Below are positions 1-5,093 of a stretch of DNA of 5,093 nucleotides, piece after piece (the stretch's first letter is position 1; the number at the start of each line of letters is the position of its first letter). The notes under the pieces are model-generated. The model was not told the origin of the DNA, searched no databases, and saw nothing but the letters and a program-made list of their open reading frames with translations. The stretch covers positions 1-5,093 of the forward strand of contig JAPYQV010000256.1 in assembly GCA_029937205.1 (NCBI GenBank). Direction: 5' to 3'. This stretch comes from Alphaproteobacteria bacterium. Lineage in GTDB: Bacteria > Pseudomonadota > Alphaproteobacteria > UBA828. A program made the position numbers and the translations under genes.

Positions 1-356
1 GCGGTAAGGAGACCGGCGGATTTGAGCTTTTCGAGCATTTCCGGAACTTCCGGATAGGCGTCGAGCGTGAGATAGGCATTCAGTAATTTACTGCGGATCG
101 ATTCGTCAGAGATGGCGACCGCGTCGAGCGCATAATCGAGCGCTTCGCCGGTCACCGTCCAAAAATCCGCGTAATCATCCATCAGGCTGCGCAGCCAGGT
201 ATATTGCAATTGCTTCATGCGCCAAATTTCGCTGAGCTTCGCCGCCTTGCCGTCGAGCTCGCCCTCGAAGCGCGCGGCGGCGGCGTTGAAATCGAACAAA
301 GTGCCGTAAGCATCAAACACGCAGGCGCCAATATCGACAAATCTCGGATGTGACAT
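1..356 (-). CDS. Haloacid dehalogenase type II (L-2-haloacid dehalogenase family), N-terminal part
   Basis: Partial gene: the start codon lies at 354-356 and 118 codons are present before the window edge. Type II haloacid dehalogenases are cytoplasmic HAD-superfamily enzymes that hydrolyse short L-2-halo acids to D-2-hydroxy acids through an aspartyl-ester intermediate. The sequence shows HAD motif I as VFDAYGTLFD, with Asp15 as the expected nucleophile and Thr19 following. It also has an IWRMKQLQYTWLRSLM stretch starting at residue 44, which closely matches the cap-domain segment of the Pseudomonas sp. YL enzyme (L-DEX); Arg46 falls at the position of its halide/substrate-binding Arg41. The remaining catalytic residues (Ser, Lys, Asn/Asp of motifs II-IV) lie outside the window. 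The ribosome site is unusual, a run of eight G on the coding strand four bases before the ATG. It is divergent from the ABM gene. The fold and family are clear; the actual substrate is not, since many family members are annotated without tested dehalogenase activity. Confidence 0.93.
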   Translation of the reverse strand, partial: MSHPRFVDIGACVFDAYGTLFDFNAAAARFEGELDGKAAKLSEIWRMKQLQYTWLRSLMDDYADFWTVTGEALDYALDAVAISDESIRSKLLNAYLTLDAYPEVPEMLEKLKSAGLLT

Positions 357-414
357 GATTCCCCCCCCTGGCCAATGCTAGGCTGTCAATTCCATCCAGC
401 GCTGAGAGGGTATA

Positions 415-732
415 ATGATTGTCGTAATTTTTGAAGTCCAGCCCCACCCGGAAGGGGCGCCGCGATATTTCGATATTGCCGAGCAACTACGCCCGGAACT
501 CGAAAAACAGGATGGATTCATTTCTATCGAGCGTTTTGAGAGCCTGGGTGCGCCCGGCCGGTTCGTTTCTATATCGTTTTGGCGCGACGAGGCGGCTGTG
601 GCGGCATGGCGCGGGCATAGCGGCCATGGCGAAGCGCAGGCTCTGGGGAAAAACGAACTCTTTGCCGATTACCGCATAACGGTGGCCGAGGCGCTCCGCG
701 TTTACGGCCCGAAAGGACCGCTGCCGATGTAA
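415..732 (+). CDS. ABM-domain (antibiotic biosynthesis monooxygenase) family protein
   Basis: A complete 105-residue protein with the dimeric alpha/beta-barrel (ferredoxin-like) ABM fold. Diagnostic features are the hydrophobic first strand (MIVVIFEV), a helix with ELRP/EL-type spacing (residues about 19-31), the DGFISIERFES strand (about 33-43) and the VSISFWRDEAAVAAWR block (about 51-66), followed by a helix and a last strand near AEALRVYG. Family members include cofactor-free quinone-forming monooxygenases and IsdG-like haem-degrading enzymes, but most short stand-alone members have no known substrate. No signal peptide is seen, so it is expected in the cytoplasm. The ATG is preceded by GAGAGGG at 404-410, a good ribosome site with four bases of spacing, and the N-terminus fits the family. 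It diverges from the haloacid dehalogenase gene across 58 bp, so shared regulation is possible, and its stop is only 18 bp from the convergent infA stop. The fold is confident; the reaction is unknown. Confidence 0.9.
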   Translation: MIVVIFEVQPHPEGAPRYFDIAEQLRPELEKQDGFISIERFESLGAPGRFVSISFWRDEAAVAAWRGHSGHGEAQALGKNELFADYRITVAEALRVYGPKGPLPM

Positions 733-750
733 CCGGTACGCCCGCCCGCC

Positions 751-969
751 TTATTTATGGCGGAAGGTGATGCGACCCTTGGTCAAATCATAGGGCGTCA
801 TTTCGACGTCGACTTTGTCGCCGACAAGCACGCGGATGCGGTATTTGCGCATTTTTCCGGCGGGCCGGGCGATAATTTCGTGGTCGTTCTCGAGTTTCAC
901 CCGGAACATCGTGTCGGGCAGTTTCTCCGTCACGGTGCCCGAAAACTCCAGCAATTCTTCCTTCGCCAT
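751..969 (-). CDS. infA: Translation initiation factor IF-1
   Basis: A complete 72-residue IF-1, the usual length. IF-1 is a single S1/OB-fold protein that binds the 30S A site and works with IF-2 and IF-3 during initiation. The hallmark features are the MAKEE N-terminus, FRVKLEN followed by HEIIA (about residues 22-34), the GKMRK basic loop (about 38-42), IRVLVGDKV (about 45-53) and the C-terminal [12 protein letters not shown] block. The start has an AGG-containing ribosome site (AGCAGGT) about 5 bases upstream. A sigma70-like promoter lies at 1025-1054, giving a leader of roughly 48 nt. The gene is convergent with the ABM gene and lies 158 bp downstream of the response regulator. In many alphaproteobacteria the main infA is near a low-molecular-weight phosphatase gene and maf; neither is seen here. 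The ending FRHK differs from the YRFK ending I associate with many alphaproteobacterial IF-1 proteins, so this could be a second copy. The identity itself is very secure. Confidence 0.97.
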   Translation of the reverse strand: MAKEELLEFSGTVTEKLPDTMFRVKLENDHEIIARPAGKMRKYRIRVLVGDKVDVEMTPYDLTKGRITFRHK

Positions 970-1001
970 ATTACCTGCTATCTGTTGATCTTAGGTTTTG
1001 C

Positions 1002-1019
1002 CGCACGACGCGGCGTGCG
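1002..1019 (-). other. Hairpin at the predicted 5' end of the infA leader
   Basis: The minus strand reads CGCACG, a six-base loop CCGCGT, then CGTGCG: a perfect six-base-pair GC-rich stem. It starts within a base or two of the transcription start predicted from the -10 element, so it would form a 5'-terminal stem-loop. Such structures can stabilise transcripts by blocking 5'-end-dependent decay. An overlapping alternative pairing (GCCGC with GCGGC) exists. No run of T follows on this strand, so it is not a terminator of the upstream gene. Confidence 0.35.
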
Positions 1020-1024
1020 CGCGC

Positions 1025-1054
1025 ACTATATGGCGGCTGATTTGCGCCTGTCCA
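1025..1054 (-). promoter_or_regulatory. Probable sigma70-type promoter of infA
   Basis: Read on the minus strand, a TGGACA -35 element (1049-1054, 5 of 6 consensus bases) is separated by 18 bp from a TATAGT -10 element (1025-1030, 5 of 6). Transcription would begin near 1018, giving a leader of about 48 nt before the infA start at 969. It lies between the response regulator stop and infA, so infA can be expressed independently of the regulator. This is based on pattern only. Confidence 0.5.
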
Positions 1055-1127
1055 GCCAAAGCCTGAGATGAATGACATGACAGCAGCGCCGGAGAGCCGC
1101 CATTCTGTCGTCAAAATGAAGAAAAAT

Positions 1128-1544
1128 TCAGGTGCTAAAGGAGAATCCGACAGCGTTTTCTATGTGCTGGCAGAGATCGGGCGCCGATATGGGCTTGCCG
1201 AGAACGGCGGTCGCGCCCACTTGTTTGGCCACTTCGAGCGACAGCTCGTCGCGTTCTCCGGTTAATATCAGAATCGGAATTGCCTTGATCGTGTCAATTT
1301 TGCTGAGGCGCACCTTGTTGCAGAATTCCATGCCGTCCATTTTATCCATGTGCAGATCGCAAATGATCACATCGGGATTGGGTTGACGGCGATCCATTAG
1401 ATTCTCCATCGCGTCCAGGCCGTCGACGGCTTCGGAAATCTGGTTAATGTCATGCTGGGACAGCAGATTGCGGATAATGCTGCGCATTGCCTTTTGATCG
1501 TCGACGATCATGACGCGAAGAGACTGTGCGGCATTGTTGGACAT
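1128..1544 (-). CDS. Single-domain CheY-like response regulator
   Basis: A complete 138-residue protein made of one receiver (REC) domain with no output domain. The phosphorylation site is intact: acidic pair Asp15-Asp16 after strand 1 (VMIVDD), phospho-acceptor Asp63 in VIICDLHMDKMDG, switch Thr95 in ILILTGE, and the invariant Lys117 followed by Pro118. Stand-alone receivers act by protein-protein contact, as CheY does on the flagellar switch, or as phosphate shuttles in phosphorelays. The AMRSIIRNLL helix 1 resembles CheY proteins closely, but no chemotaxis or kinase gene is in the window, so the partner kinase and target are unknown. The start has only a weak ribosome site (no AGGA-type match just upstream), which leaves the exact initiation codon slightly uncertain, although residues 9-16 must be included. 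It is divergent from the CocE-type hydrolase gene and precedes infA on the same strand with a 158 bp gap containing a separate infA promoter. Confidence 0.95.
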   Translation of the reverse strand: MSNNAAQSLRVMIVDDQKAMRSIIRNLLSQHDINQISEAVDGLDAMENLMDRRQPNPDVIICDLHMDKMDGMEFCNKVRLSKIDTIKAIPILILTGERDELSLEVAKQVGATAVLGKPISAPDLCQHIENAVGFSFST

Positions 1545-1605
1545 GTGGACCGAAATTAATTGGCTCTATTGATGGGTCATATCGCCACAGACTACGCCAA
1601 GAGCG

Positions 1606-1620
1606 TTAATAGCGGACTAA
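1606..1620. promoter_or_regulatory. Possible CtrA-type box upstream of the response regulator
   Basis: TTAA at 1606-1609, seven bases, then CTAA at 1617-1620 matches seven of the eight defined bases of the alphaproteobacterial CtrA full site TTAA-N7-TTAA. It lies 62-76 bp before the response regulator start, a plausible distance for control of a signalling gene. A one-mismatch match can occur by chance, so this is weak. Confidence 0.25.
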
Positions 1621-1750
1621 CACCCAGAGCTACTCGATACTCACCATAGCGTGGCCGAACGCCGTATAGTTGATCTCATTCCGCGGCATATTGGTTAACA
1701 TGGGCGGCGGCAGATTTAGACTGAGGGGCCCACAGCGGGGAAATATATCT

Positions 1751-3469
1751 ATGTCAGAGAATGCCTTCGAGGCCGCCGGTATCGTTGCCGAGCAGAATGT
1801 CGCCATTACCATGCGCGACGGCGTGACGCTGCGCGCCAATCTCTTCCGCCCGGCAAAAAGCGGCGCGCTGCCGGCACTGCTGTTGCGCATTCCCTATAAC
1901 AAGGATGCGGCGCAAACTTACGTCTATGCCCACCCGGCATGGTATGCTCGCCACGGCTATGCGGTATTGGTGCAGGATTCGCGCGGGCGCTATGCCTCGG
2001 AAGGCGAATTTTATCCGCTTCGCTGTGACGGCGAGGACGGCTACGACACCATCGAATGGTGCGCCCAGCAGCCCTGGTGCGACGGCCAGGTCGCGAGCTA
2101 CGGCTTCTCCATTCCTGGCATCAATCAATTGCTCGCCGCCGAACTCGGCCCGCCGGCGCTGAAAACCGCCATCCCGGCTTTCTATCCGTCCGGCATGCAT
2201 GACGGCTTTGTCTATGTCGGCGGCGCCTTGTCGCTGGCGGCGTTGGCGCAATGGGCCGTGATCATCGCGGCGGATGCTGCGATTCGAAAGGGCGATAACG
2301 TGGCGCTGGCACAAGTCGTGCCGGCCGATCAATTATCCGGCAAGTGGCACCCCGGCTCGCCGTTGAGGGACACGCCGTTCTTCACCGAGCCCGATTCGCT
2401 GCCCTTTATCGCCGATTATCTCGATCATCCCGGCAAAGGCGATTATTGGCAGGAATGGGATTTGCCGGCGCGCCTGGACGACATAGACATTCCCTGCCTC
2501 CATGTCAGCGGCTGGTATGACACGTTCATCACCAAGACGATCGAGAGTTACGAGGCGCTGTCGGCGGCCGGCAGAGCGGAGCATCGTCTGCTGGTCGGCC
2601 CATGGTTTCACATTCCCTGGACCCAGCAGGTCGGCTGCATGGATTTTGGCCATGCGGCGCGCAATATTGTCGATGACTATCAAATCGCCTGGTTCGACGC
2701 CCAGCTAAAAGGGGATCGCAGTAGGCTCGACGCGTTGCCCATGGTGCGCATCTTCGTCACCGGCGCCAATGAATGGCGCGATTACGATGCCTGGCCGCTC
2801 GCTGGCACCGTGGCTGAGAGTTGGTACCTGCATAGCGCCGGGCGGGCCAACTCGCTCTCGGGCGACGGCACGCTCTCTCCCCAAGCGCCCGGCGACGAGG
2901 ACGCAGACTTCTTCATCTTTAGCCCCGAGGCGCCGGTCGAAAGCCTGGGCGGCCATTCCTGCTGCCTGCCCGATCGCGCGCCCATGGGCCCAGCGGATCA
3001 GCGCCAGGTCGAATACCGCAACGATGTGCTGGTCTATACGTCCGAGGTGCTGGACGCGCCGCTCTTCGTCGCCGGCAAGGTGAACACGATTCTCCATGCC
3101 GCAAGCTCGGCGGTCGATACCGACTTCACCGTCAAGCTCTGCGATGTGTGGCCGGACGGGCGCGCCATCAATATCACCGAGGGCATCATCCGCGCGCGCT
3201 ACCGCGACTCCCTCGAACACGAAGTCATGCTGGAGCCGGACCGGATTTACGAATTCGCCATCTCCGTCGGCATGGCCTGTCACCGCTTCGAAGCCGGGCA
3301 CCGCATCCGGGTCGAGGTGTCGAGCAGCAACTTCCCCCAATTCGACCGCAATCCCAACAATGGCAAGCCGTTCGGCGATGACGATGAGATGGTCACCGCG
3401 AGCCAGACCGTCTTCCACGACAGGTTACGGTCATCGCGTATCGAATTGCCGGTGGTCGCCGGCGGCTAG
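1751..3469 (+). CDS. CocE/NonD family serine hydrolase (X-Pro dipeptidyl-peptidase S15-like)
   Basis: A 572-residue hydrolase of the family that includes cocaine esterase CocE, glutaryl-7-ACA acylase-like and Xaa-Pro dipeptidyl-peptidase enzymes, which cleave esters or amides by a Ser-Asp-His triad. Visible elements, numbered from the chosen start: an N-terminal strand MRDGVTLRANLFRP (21-34); RIPYNKD, with Tyr49 in the place of the CocE oxyanion-hole tyrosine; QDSRGRYASEGEFYP (75-89); the nucleophile elbow YGFSIPG with Ser120; a helical cap region (about 140-240); Asp257 in GWYDTF; and His287 in GPWFH. The C-terminal part (about 340-568) is the jelly-roll beta domain with the typical DTDFTVKLCDVWPDGRAINITEGIIRARYRDS-like signature spanning 456-487. 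No signal peptide is evident. I chose ATG 1751 because GCGGGGAAA lies 8 bp upstream and the N-terminus matches the family; an in-frame TTG at 1670 would add 27 residues without recognisable homology. Its stop overlaps the convergent RidA stop. The substrate is unknown. Confidence 0.93.
   Translation: MSENAFEAAGIVAEQNVAITMRDGVTLRANLFRPAKSGALPALLLRIPYNKDAAQTYVYAHPAWYARHGYAVLVQDSRGRYASEGEFYPLRCDGEDGYDTIEWCAQQPWCDGQVASYGFSIPGINQLLAAELGPPALKTAIPAFYPSGMHDGFVYVGGALSLAALAQWAVIIAADAAIRKGDNVALAQVVPADQLSGKWHPGSPLRDTPFFTEPDSLPFIADYLDHPGKGDYWQEWDLPARLDDIDIPCLHVSGWYDTFITKTIESYEALSAAGRAEHRLLVGPWFHIPWTQQVGCMDFGHAARNIVDDYQIAWFDAQLKGDRSRLDALPMVRIFVTGANEWRDYDAWPLAGTVAESWYLHSAGRANSLSGDGTLSPQAPGDEDADFFIFSPEAPVESLGGHSCCLPDRAPMGPADQRQVEYRNDVLVYTSEVLDAPLFVAGKVNTILHAASSAVDTDFTVKLCDVWPDGRAINITEGIIRARYRDSLEHEVMLEPDRIYEFAISVGMACHRFEAGHRIRVEVSSSNFPQFDRNPNNGKPFGDDDEMVTASQTVFHDRLRSSRIELPVVAGG
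3448..3463. other. Short GC hairpin at the shared 3' end of the convergent hydrolase and RidA genes
   Basis: GCCGG (3448-3452), a six-base loop, then CCGGC (3459-3463) forms a five-base-pair stem, three bases from the overlapping stop codons. It lies just inside the hydrolase gene and just past the end of the RidA gene. Neither strand carries a T run after it, so it does not qualify as a standard intrinsic terminator; it could still mark the transcript end or limit 3' decay. Confidence 0.2.
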
Positions 3470-3855
3470 GCGTCTTGCGCGGCGATGGTCTCCATTTCGA
3501 TCAACCAATTCGGATCAGCGAGTCCGGCGACGACGAACAGGGTCGAGGCCGCCGGATGATCGCCGAGATAGGAATCTCTAATCTCGCGCATCACTTTGAG
3601 ATGGGCGCGGTCCATGAGGAGGGTGTTCACCTTGACGATGTCTTTCACGCCCATGCCGGCTTCTTCCAGCACGGCCAGGGTGTTTTTCCAAACGCAGTGG
3701 ATTTGCGCTTCGATGCCGTCAGCGAGGCTGCCGTCGGCATTGGTGCCGACCTGGCCCGAGATGTGCAGCCAGCGCGCGTTGGGGCCGGCCTCGGCGCCGT
3801 GGCTGTAACGCGACGCGGGCGCGGCGATGGCGGTGGGCGTGTGCAGTTTGACCAT
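3466..3855 (-). CDS. RidA/YjgF/YER057c/UK114 family protein, lacking the classic arginine
   Basis: A complete 129-residue RidA-superfamily protein, the usual length for these trimeric cytoplasmic proteins. Classical RidA hydrolyses reactive enamine/imine intermediates to keto acids plus ammonia. Visible family features are WLHISGQVGTNADG (29-42), the QIHCVWKNTLAVLEEAG helix (51-67), IVKVNTLLMD (73-82) and the C-terminal LIEMETIAA with Glu122 at the conserved glutamate. The segment HPAASTLFVVAGL (100-112) aligns with PARS in E. coli RidA, and Ala103 replaces the arginine (Arg105) that holds the substrate carboxylate. Several Rid subfamilies lack that arginine and have no proven deaminase activity, so the ligand is likely different. 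The ATG has GAGAGGGA about 9 bases upstream. It lies 27 bp after the LLM oxidoreductase gene and is very probably co-transcribed with it, suggesting it handles a product of that enzyme. Its stop shares CTAG with the hydrolase stop. Confidence 0.93.
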   Translation of the reverse strand: MVKLHTPTAIAAPASRYSHGAEAGPNARWLHISGQVGTNADGSLADGIEAQIHCVWKNTLAVLEEAGMGVKDIVKVNTLLMDRAHLKVMREIRDSYLGDHPAASTLFVVAGLADPNWLIEMETIAAQDA

Positions 3856-3882
3856 TCTTATGGTTCCCTCTCGTTAGAGCGC

Positions 3883-4968
3883 TTAGCGGCCGAGGCGGGA
3901 AAACTTCGGCATAATTTCCTGCGCCAGCCGTTTTGTTGATTCGCGCCAGCCCTGCATATCGTCAAGATGATCGTAGGAGGTGATCAGCAACTGACCGAAG
4001 CCGCCCGAGGAGGCGACGATGTCGGCGATCTTGCGCTCGACCGTCTCGGGGCTGCCGATGCACATATTGTGCTCCATCATATATTCCACCGTGACGTCGG
4101 AATCGGCGACATCGGGATGGTGCTTGCAGGTATCGATCATGCCGATGCGGTTTAAGACCGGCAGCCAGAAATTACGGTATTGATCGCCGATCTCGCCTTC
4201 CAGCACTTTACGTTGCGCTTCCGCGTCCGTATCGGCGACGTAAACGTCGCGCCCGATGCGCCAGATCTCGCGGCTTGGCTCGCGCCCCGTCTCCGCCGCA
4301 CCTTTCTCGACCGCCGCCCAATGGCCGCTCAGATAGGTGTTGCCGAAACTGAGGCTAAGCGGGATGTAGCCGTTCTTGCCGGCGAGCTCGAGGGTTGGCG
4401 AATTGGGGCTGAAGCCGGCGATGGCGAGCTGCGGATAGGGCTTGGTGAAGGGCTTGATGTGGAATTTGTACAGACCCTCGGGATCGTCCGGCGGGCGCTT
4501 GCCCTTCCAATATTTGCCTTCATAGTCGAATTCGCCGTCGCTCTGCCAAAAGCGAATCATGATATCGAGCGCCTCTTCCGTCATCTCCCGGTTCTCGCCG
4601 CTGAAGCCGTCGATATTGAACAATCCCCAATCGGTCGGAATAGAGCCCGAGCCGATGCCGATATAGCAGCGGCCTTGCGAAATATGATCGAGCCAGGCGA
4701 TGCGGTGGGCGAGCTCCGCCGGATGATGATAGGGCAGCATGTAGCCGCCCGGTGAGACACGCAGGTTCTTGGTCTTTAATAGCGCTTGCGCGACCAAGAG
4801 ATCGGGCGCCGGGTTGGGCTCGCGTGGCACGGTGTAATGACAGCCGATCCAGGCTTCCTCGAAGCCGATCTGGTCATAATATTCAAGCGTATCGAGGTTG
4901 TGATAATGGCCCTCGGCGAAATCCCGTTCCGGCGGGTGATTCGGCATGAGAAAAGCGCCGACTTTCAT
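3883..4968 (-). CDS. LLM-class (luciferase-like) flavin-dependent oxidoreductase
   Basis: A 361-residue TIM-barrel protein of the bacterial luciferase-like family. Such enzymes use reduced FMN (or F420 in some groups) supplied by a separate reductase to oxygenate substrates. Evidence in order: KVGAFLMPNHPPERDF N-terminal strand (2-17); a YYDQIGFEEAWIGCHY segment (30-45); TKNLRVSPGGYMLPYHHPAELAHR (66-89); AWLDHISQGRCYIGIGSGS (91-109), the family's characteristic LD-S-GR-GxGxG block; EALDIMIRFWQ (132-142); QLAIAGFSPNSPTLELAGKNGYIPLS (180-205); and a C-terminal IGSPETVERKIADIV (304-318) followed by GGFGQLLI (322-329). I chose ATG 4968 because AGGAGAT sits about 7 bases upstream; an in-frame ATG at 5025 adds 19 residues of low-complexity, non-family sequence. 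It is the first gene of a likely two-gene operon with the RidA gene and lies 65 bp after tRNA-Thr. The monooxygenase role is likely, the substrate unknown. No flavin reductase gene is visible. Confidence 0.93.
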   Translation of the reverse strand: MKVGAFLMPNHPPERDFAEGHYHNLDTLEYYDQIGFEEAWIGCHYTVPREPNPAPDLLVAQALLKTKNLRVSPGGYMLPYHHPAELAHRIAWLDHISQGRCYIGIGSGSIPTDWGLFNIDGFSGENREMTEEALDIMIRFWQSDGEFDYEGKYWKGKRPPDDPEGLYKFHIKPFTKPYPQLAIAGFSPNSPTLELAGKNGYIPLSLSFGNTYLSGHWAAVEKGAAETGREPSREIWRIGRDVYVADTDAEAQRKVLEGEIGDQYRNFWLPVLNRIGMIDTCKHHPDVADSDVTVEYMMEHNMCIGSPETVERKIADIVASSGGFGQLLITSYDHLDDMQGWRESTKRLAQEIMPKFSRLGR

Positions 4969-5033
4969 AAAGCTGATCTCCTGGGGCGGGTGGTTTTGAT
5001 TATCTTTGCCGGGGGCGAGGCCCATAATAAACG

Positions 5034-5093
5034 TGGTGCCGCCTGGGTGACTCGAACACCCGACCCCCGCATTACGAATGCGATGCTCTACCA
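5034..5093 (-). tRNA. tRNA-Thr (anticodon CGT), 3' portion
   Basis: The 3' 60 nt of a tRNA, cut by the window edge in the D loop. Reading the minus strand: D-loop TGGTA and D-stem GAGC (5085-5093); anticodon stem TCGCA/TGCGG (5079-5083 with 5067-5071, one T-G pair); seven-base loop TTCGTAA with anticodon CGT at 5074-5076, reading ACG threonine codons; a five-base variable region (5062-5066); T arm GGGTG/CACCC enclosing TTCGAGT (5045-5061); the acceptor 3' strand AGGCGGC (5038-5044); discriminator A; and an encoded CCA (5034-5036). The 5' acceptor strand is outside the window and should read GCCGCCT. No convincing terminator separates it from the downstream LLM gene. Confidence 0.95.

Noticed and set aside
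385..390. Perfect TTGACA -35 on the minus strand before the haloacid dehalogenase gene
   Set aside because: At 16-18 bp spacing the -10 position falls in the G run, so there is no partner element.
411..416. Perfect TATAAT at the start of the ABM gene
   Set aside because: It overlaps the start codon, so a transcript from it would begin inside the gene. No -35 lies at the right distance, and the family N-terminus requires the ATG at 415.
705..720. CGGCCC-GAAA-GGACCG inverted repeat near the end of the ABM gene as a terminator
   Set aside because: The stem contains a mismatch, lies inside the coding sequence and has no following T run.
757..1071. Plus-strand open frame covering infA and its leader
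   Set aside because: It lies opposite a full-length, highly conserved IF-1 and its promoter; the translation is not protein-like.
1665..1670. TATAGT as a -10 for the hydrolase gene
   Set aside because: The best -35 at suitable spacing (TCACCA) matches only three of six bases, too weak to list as a promoter.
1670..1750. TTG start at 1670 or ATG at 1700 as the true hydrolase start
   Set aside because: The added residues are not family-like. ATG 1751 has a good ribosome site and the expected N-terminus.
2705..3418. Long open frame antisense to the hydrolase
   Set aside because: It is a by-product of GC-rich codon use opposite a gene with an intact triad and family signatures; its translation shows no recognisable domain.
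4180..4755. Long open frame antisense to the LLM oxidoreductase
   Set aside because: Same reason: the minus-strand gene carries clear family motifs throughout, and the plus-strand frame resembles nothing.

Overview
The window looks like a chromosomal segment of an alphaproteobacterium. This rests on the translation initiation factor IF-1, the CheY-type regulator and the GC-rich but AT-punctuated codon use, all of which read as alphaproteobacterial; it is an inference, not a placement to genus. Nearly all of the sequence is accounted for by seven protein genes and one tRNA. No mobile element, CRISPR array or clear integration scar is visible.

Layout from left to right: (1) the N-terminal two-thirds or less of a type II haloacid dehalogenase (HAD fold) on the minus strand, cut by the window edge; (2) a divergent small ABM-domain monooxygenase-like protein on the plus strand, with 58 bp between the two starts; (3) convergent to it, infA (IF-1) on the minus strand with its own recognisable sigma70-type promoter; (4) upstream of infA on the same strand, a free-standing single-domain CheY-like response regulator; (5) after a 206 bp divergent spacer, a large CocE/NonD family serine hydrolase on the plus strand; (6) a RidA-family protein and (7) an LLM-class flavin-dependent oxidoreductase, both minus strand and spaced like an operon, with the LLM gene first; (8) the 3' 60 nt of a tRNA-Thr(CGT), also minus strand, running off the right edge.

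Functionally the window mixes housekeeping genes (infA, tRNA-Thr) and one signalling gene with a set of accessory catabolic enzymes: dehalogenase, ABM protein, alpha/beta hydrolase, RidA and flavin monooxygenase. The most suggestive grouping is the LLM oxidoreductase plus RidA operon facing the CocE hydrolase. The same three enzyme classes (flavin monooxygenase, RidA-type protein, alpha/beta hydrolase) occur in the Rut pyrimidine-degradation pathway as RutA, RutC and RutD, although these are not recognisable Rut orthologues. The hydrolase and RidA stop codons overlap in a single CTAG palindrome. I see no strong evidence for an entirely new system; the best leads are this small catabolic cluster, the RidA protein that lacks the classic arginine, and the structured leader of infA.
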